Below are positions 60,026 to 64,000 of a stretch of 64,000 nucleotides of DNA, in pieces. A program made the position numbers and the translations under genes. The first letter of the stretch is position 1; each line of letters begins with the position of its first letter. The stretch comes from Marseilla massiliensis (GTDB taxonomy: Bacteria > Bacteroidota > Bacteroidia > Bacteroidales > Bacteroidaceae), in assembly GCF_016899855.1 (NCBI RefSeq), contig NZ_JACJJG010000005.1, positions 21,897 to 85,896 of the forward strand, in the 5' to 3' direction. The notes under the pieces are model-generated. The model ran no database searches. It saw nothing but the letters and a program-made list of their open reading frames with translations, and had not been told where the DNA came from.

Positions 60026-61048
60026 ATGAATAACGTTTTTGTTTATTGCGAAATAGAAGGCACTACCGTAGCGGAAGTGTCTCAAGAATTGCTTACCAAG
60101 GGCCGCAAGCTCGCCAACCAGCTTGGAGTTGAGTTGCACGCCGTGGTTGCCGGCACCGGCATTAAGGGCAAAGTGGAAAGCCAGATACTGCCTTATGGCG
60201 TCGATAAACTGTTCGTTTTTGATGCCGAAGGACTGTTCCCGTACACGTCTGCACCCCATACGTCAATCCTGGTAAACCTCTTCAAGGAGGAAAAGCCGCA
60301 GATTTGCCTTATGGGTGCTACCGTAATAGGCCGCGATTTGGGCCCGCGCGTTTCGTCGTCGCTCACCAGCGGACTTACCGCAGACTGCACTCAGCTTGAA
60401 ATCGGAGACTATGACGACAAGAAGGCAGGCAAGCATTACGACAACCTTCTTTACCAGATACGTCCCGCTTTTGGTGGTAACATCGTGGCAACAATCGTCA
60501 ACCCAGACCACAGACCCCAGATGGCAACCGTCCGCAGCGGCGTTATGCAGAAGGCTTTGTATGACGGTGAGGCTAAGAACGAGGTTGTTTACCCTGACGC
60601 AAGCAGGTATACCGACCCGGCAGACTTCATCGTAAAGGTTATCGACCGCCACGTCGAGGCTGCCAAGCATAACCTCAAAGGTGCGCCGATAGTAGTAGCC
60701 GGAGGTTACGGAGTTGGCAGTAAAGAGGGCTTTGACCAGCTCTTCCAGCTCGCGAAAGAACTGCACGGAGAGGTCGGAGCGAGCCGTGCCGCTGTGGATG
60801 CAGGCTTCGTTGACCATGACAGGCAAATCGGACAGACCGGCGTAACGGTACATCCGAAAGTCTATATCGCCTGCGGTATATCCGGCCAAATCCAGCACAT
60901 AGCCGGTATGCAGGATTCAGGCATTATCATATCGATCAACAGCGACCCCGACGCTCCTATCAACCAGATAGCTGACTACGTAATTGTTGGCACCGTGGAG
61001 GATGTCGTTCCTAAGCTCATCAAGTATTACAAGCAGAACAGTAAATAA
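60026..61048 (+). CDS. etfA: Electron transfer flavoprotein, alpha subunit
   Basis: 340 residues, FAD-binding subunit. The N-terminal ETF domain begins MNNVFVYCEIEGTTVAEVSQELLTKG (split); the C-terminal FAD domain has VVAGGYGVGSKEGFDQL, GASRAAVDAGFVDHDRQIGQTG (split), KVYIACGISGQIQHIAGMQ and INSDPDAPI, the last replacing the usual INKDPDAPI. The match to the GxSGAIQH-type motif is good. It is separated from etfB by a perfect hairpin, yet spacing and function support one operon. Confidence 0.95.
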   Translation: MNNVFVYCEIEGTTVAEVSQELLTKGRKLANQLGVELHAVVAGTGIKGKVESQILPYGVDKLFVFDAEGLFPYTSAPHTSILVNLFKEEKPQICLMGATVIGRDLGPRVSSSLTSGLTADCTQLEIGDYDDKKAGKHYDNLLYQIRPAFGGNIVATIVNPDHRPQMATVRSGVMQKALYDGEAKNEVVYPDASRYTDPADFIVKVIDRHVEAAKHNLKGAPIVVAGGYGVGSKEGFDQLFQLAKELHGEVGASRAAVDAGFVDHDRQIGQTGVTVHPKVYIACGISGQIQHIAGMQDSGIIISINSDPDAPINQIADYVIVGTVEDVVPKLIKYYKQNSK

Positions 61049-61054
61049 CTAATT

Positions 61055-61208
61055 AGGAGTAAAAGGAGTAAGGAGAGAAGTGGTAAAGGAGTAAGGTGAA
61101 TGGAAAAAGAATGTGTATTCCGATTTTCTTCACGTTCTATGTACCATCAATCTCAAGCGTTTCTACACATATTTATTATCCAACCTTCCGTTAACTCCCG
61201 ATAACTCC
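61055..61208. repeat. Degenerate octad-unit inverted repeat, etfA/acd gap
   Basis: Left part AGGAGTAAAAGGAGTAAGG (61056-61074) continues to GGTAAAGGAGTAAGG; right part CCTTCCGTTAACTCC and GATAACTCC (61182-61208). Pairing is weak, suggesting an older copy of the type seen in the other two etf gaps. Confidence 0.6.
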
Positions 61209-61226
61209 ATATAAAAAGAAAAAACA

Positions 61227-62951
61227 ATGGCAAACTATTATACAGACCATCCCGAGTTTGAGTTCCACCTCAACCACCCGCTTATGAAGCGGATTGTCGA
61301 GCTGAAGGAGCGCAATTTCGCTGACAAGGATGAATACGCAGACGCGCCTGTTGACTATCAGGACGCTATCGAGAACTATAAGAGAATGTTGGAAATCACC
61401 GGCGACATCGCTGCCAATGTTCTTGAGCCTAACAGTGAGGATGTAGACCTTGAGGGACCACACCTCGTTGACGGTCGCATGCACTACGCATCGAAGACTT
61501 ACGAGAACCTTGACGCTACCCGTAAGGCAGGACTCTGGGGCGTGTCAATGCCCCGTCGTTACGGCGGACTGAACATGCCTGTCACTCCTTATTCAATGGC
61601 GTCGGAGATTGTTGCTGCCGCTGACGCGGGATTCCAGAACATCTGGAGCCTTCAGGACTGTATAGAGACACTCTATGAGTTCGGTAACGAGGAGCAGAGA
61701 CAGAAGTACATACCTCGTGTTTGCGCAGGAGAGACGATGAGTATGGACCTCACCGAGCCTGACGCGGGTTCTGACTTGCAGCGCGTTATGCTTAAAGCTA
61801 CATACAGCGAGGAGCAGGGTTGCTGGTTGCTTAACGGCGTAAAGCGTTTCATTACTAACGGAGATTCTGACATACACCTCGTTCTTGCACGTAGCGAGGC
61901 CGGCACGCATGACGGCCGCGGACTGTCGATGTTCATTTATGACAAGAGAAACGGCGGTGTAACCGTGCGCCACATAGAGAACAAGTTGGGTATTCACGGC
62001 TCGCCGACGTGCGAACTTGTGTTCAAGAATGCCAAGGCCGAGCTGTGCGGAAGCACCCGATTGGGACTTATTAAGTACGTAATGGCATTGATGAACGGCG
62101 CCCGTCTGGGTATAGCAGCACAGAGCGTGGGCGTAAGCCAGGCTGCGTATAACGAGGCGTTGGCATACGCAAAGGAACGTAAGCAGTTCGACAAGGCCAT
62201 CATCAACTTCCCCGCAGTGTATGACATGCTTGCCCGCATGAAGGCGAAACTTGACGCAGGACGCAGCATTCTGTACATGACGGCACGTTATGTCGACATC
62301 TACAAGACCTTGGAGGACATCTCACGTGAGCGCAAACTGACGCCTGAGGAGAGGCAGGAACTGAAGAAATACACCAAACTTGCCGACGCTTTCACTCCCC
62401 TGGCAAAGGGTATGAACTCTGAATACGTCAACCAGAACGCTTACGACGCCATCCAGGTACATGGCGGTTCGGGCTTCATCATGGAATACAAGAGCCAGCG
62501 TCTGTACCGCGACGCCCGTATCTTCTCAATCTATGAGGGAACGACGCAGCTTCAGGTGGTTGCCGCAATACGTTACATCACCAATGGAACGTACCTTGGA
62601 ATAATAAAGGAAATGCTCGAGGGCGAGGTTGCAGAGGAGCTGAAGCCGTTGCAGGAGCGCGTCAGGAAGATGACCGAACTGTACGAGCAGGCCGTAAACT
62701 ATGCCAAGGAACTGGGCAACCAAGAGGCTCACGACTTCCTTGCACGCCGCCTGTACGACATGACCGGAGACATCATGATGTCGTTGCTCATACTCGACGA
62801 CGCCACACGTGCGCCTGAACTATTTACAAAGAGCTCCAACGTGTATGTGCGCATGGCTGAGGAAGAGGTGGTAGGACACTACACATACGTCAAGAGCTTC
62901 ATCGCCGAAGACCTTGTAAACTTCCGCGCGGCAGAGGCCGCAGCCGAATAA
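61227..62951 (+). CDS. Acyl-CoA dehydrogenase
   Basis: A 574-residue FAD-dependent acyl-CoA dehydrogenase, longer than the usual 380 because of an N-terminal extension and a C-terminal extra domain (about 480-574), as in large Bacteroidetes members. Key blocks are MSMDLTEPDAGSDLQRVMLKAT (split), WLLNGVKRFITNG, GHSPTCELVFKNAK-like GSPTCELVF, RLGIAAQSVGVSQAAYNEAL and IQVHGGSGFIMEY with RDARIFSIYEGTTQLQ, the last holding the catalytic Glu-Gly-Thr. With EtfBA it would oxidise acyl-CoA or reduce enoyl-CoA; direction unknown. Short/branched substrate not determinable. Confidence 0.93.
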   Translation: MANYYTDHPEFEFHLNHPLMKRIVELKERNFADKDEYADAPVDYQDAIENYKRMLEITGDIAANVLEPNSEDVDLEGPHLVDGRMHYASKTYENLDATRKAGLWGVSMPRRYGGLNMPVTPYSMASEIVAAADAGFQNIWSLQDCIETLYEFGNEEQRQKYIPRVCAGETMSMDLTEPDAGSDLQRVMLKATYSEEQGCWLLNGVKRFITNGDSDIHLVLARSEAGTHDGRGLSMFIYDKRNGGVTVRHIENKLGIHGSPTCELVFKNAKAELCGSTRLGLIKYVMALMNGARLGIAAQSVGVSQAAYNEALAYAKERKQFDKAIINFPAVYDMLARMKAKLDAGRSILYMTARYVDIYKTLEDISRERKLTPEERQELKKYTKLADAFTPLAKGMNSEYVNQNAYDAIQVHGGSGFIMEYKSQRLYRDARIFSIYEGTTQLQVVAAIRYITNGTYLGIIKEMLEGEVAEELKPLQERVRKMTELYEQAVNYAKELGNQEAHDFLARRLYDMTGDIMMSLLILDDATRAPELFTKSSNVYVRMAEEEVVGHYTYVKSFIAEDLVNFRAAEAAAE

Positions 62952-62975
62952 GTTAGGCGTTTAATATAAAGCTGT

Positions 62976-63030
62976 CAGCCGTCAGGTATGGCGTAATTAC
63001 TTTTCCGCCATGCTTTGACGGCTGTCTGTT
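62976..63030 (+). terminator. Terminator of the etf/acd operon
   Basis: CAGCCGTCA (62976-62984) pairs with TGACGGCTG (63016-63024), with inner TATGGCG/CGCCATG pairing; T-rich tail follows. Confidence 0.8.
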
Positions 63031-63085
63031 TGTATTATGTTTATAAGTATTTTAATTTTCCGGGCATAATCGTGTAATTCATAAA

Positions 63086-64000
63086 ATGGAAAAAACTCCC
63101 AAACGCCGGCACCTTTTCTGTCGGCCGAGATTTATTCTTTGTGCCGTGGCTTTGTTCCTTTCTGCAATGCAGTCGGCCGTTCTGTTCGCTTCATGTGACG
63201 ACGATACAAAGGGTATTGCCGTGGCGCAATACATTCCGGAAGCGCCCGACTACAGTGACCCTACGATGTGGTTTACGCAGGAAAACGACAAGAGTGGAAG
63301 CGGTGCCGACGTGTTCTACATCGTCTCTACATGGACTACCGACTGGACAACGGCTGACGGACGAATCTGCCATTATGCCGACGTTCACAATGCTGAGCGC
63401 CGCGCCGACATGGACAAGGAGATAAGCCGCATAGCAGGATACATGGGCGTGGACAATAATTTCTATTCGCCGTACTACCGGCATATATCCATAGAATCGT
63501 GGGCGGCACTCAACGAAGACACCATAAGCAACCGTTTCAGGATAGCCATGGCAGACGTGCGTGCCGCCTTCAGCGCTTTCCTCAGTCGGCGCGACCCTTC
63601 CCGCCCGTTGGTTCTCGCCGGTTTCAGCCAGGGCGGAAAGGCTGTAGTGGAGCTCCTCAAGGAACTTCCGGATGATGTTGCCGAACATCTTGTCGCGGCC
63701 TACGTACTCGGCTATAAGGTGACGCCTGACGATACTTCGGCTACGAAGAACATACGCGCCGCCAAACGTGCCGACGACACAGGCGTAACCATCTGTTACA
63801 ACTCCGTTGCCGACGTGCGTTATATCAAGCCGGTGATTAGCGAGCCGTGCGTGATGTGTATTAATCCCGTCAACTGGCGCACGGACGATACCCCCGCAAC
63901 TCTGGCCGATACCATAACAGTAGCTGTGTCGCCGGAACATAATGTTCTTGTAGTGACTGGTTACAGCGGGGCGGAATACCAACCGATACTTGGCTTCCTG
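63086..64000 (+). CDS. DUF3089 alpha/beta-hydrolase-like lipoprotein, 3'-truncated by window edge
   Basis: 305 codons from the ATG at 63086 with no stop before the window ends. N-terminus: basic start, long hydrophobic segment (about 15-35) and lipobox FASC (Cys37) followed by DDDTKG, a surface-type lipoprotein. The serine-hydrolase elbow GFSQGG (Ser181) lies in PLVLAGFSQGGKAVVELL. Preceding YSPYYRHISIESW and NRFRIAMADVRAAFSAFL match DUF3089, a family of secreted or anchored hydrolases of unknown substrate in Bacteroidetes and Actinobacteria. Acid and His residues of the triad probably lie in part beyond the window. Confidence 0.85.
   Translation, partial: MEKTPKRRHLFCRPRFILCAVALFLSAMQSAVLFASCDDDTKGIAVAQYIPEAPDYSDPTMWFTQENDKSGSGADVFYIVSTWTTDWTTADGRICHYADVHNAERRADMDKEISRIAGYMGVDNNFYSPYYRHISIESWAALNEDTISNRFRIAMADVRAAFSAFLSRRDPSRPLVLAGFSQGGKAVVELLKELPDDVAEHLVAAYVLGYKVTPDDTSATKNIRAAKRADDTGVTICYNSVADVRYIKPVISEPCVMCINPVNWRTDDTPATLADTITVAVSPEHNVLVVTGYSGAEYQPILGFL

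Overview
The window is chromosomal DNA from a member of the Bacteroidales, most likely Prevotellaceae or a close relative. The support is: an SprA/Sov-type protein next to ruvA, meso-diaminopimelate dehydrogenase, Bacteroidetes-type lipoproteins (LTGC or LTSC followed by acidic residues), no Shine-Dalgarno-like leaders, and repeated use of the Bacteroidetes promoter pattern TTTG-N19/20-TAnnTTTG. The rank below order is inference. No rRNA, tRNA, CRISPR array, transposase or prophage gene was seen.

Layout. 1-3357: the 3' part of a GH3 beta-glucosidase, a tiny 30-codon gene with its own promoter and terminator, and a secreted GH5 mannanase. 3665-7593: cysK, an EamA transporter, then a two-gene ATPase plus DUF4435/TOPRIM-like cassette resembling the anti-phage PARIS pair. 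7993-13774 (minus): dxs-trkA-trkH-manA. 13967-16390: an exported C1B peptidase and ddh. 16424-17684: a long non-coding gap with a probable small RNA. 17685-29373: lipoprotein, DUF5723 barrel protein, ruvA and the 2529-residue sprA. 29715-34612: rhamnose catabolism (rhaD convergent with rhaB-rhaA-rhaT). 35373-39885: NhaD antiporter, AraC regulator, GNAT enzyme, CNNM/CorC-like protein. 40299-44219: a two-component pair and rmuC. 44307-46220: a three-gene AT-rich islet with a peptidylarginine/agmatine-deiminase-like enzyme. 46670-50297: RecD-like helicase, a pilin-like small protein, DUF3822 and rsmD. 50349-57454: PAP2 phosphatase, a second two-component pair, a half-size EamA protein, cardiolipin synthase, and dnaG preceded by two tiny membrane-protein genes, one of them frameshifted. 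58349-62951: META lipoprotein and etfB-etfA-acyl-CoA dehydrogenase. 63086-64000: a DUF3089 lipoprotein that runs off the window.

The most unusual content lies between genes. Two dispersed families of palindromic elements occupy most intergenic gaps. One has arms of degenerate 7-8 nt tandem units, each carrying a stop codon, arranged as long inverted repeats (12 intergenic loci, arms perfect up to 39 bp). One copy appears to lie in frame inside the RecD-like helicase gene, and others supply the stop codon and last residues of neighbouring proteins such as DnaG. The second family consists of GGCCGTC/GACGGCC palindromes at nine loci, with compensatory changes that keep the pairing. I cannot tell from sequence alone whether either family has been described before.

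Functionally the window joins polysaccharide and deoxysugar use (mannan, beta-glucoside, rhamnose), envelope biogenesis (SprA, cardiolipin synthase, PAP2, lipoproteins), ion homeostasis (Trk, NhaD, CNNM), replication and repair (dnaG, ruvA, rmuC, helicase), and an ETF/acyl-CoA dehydrogenase module.
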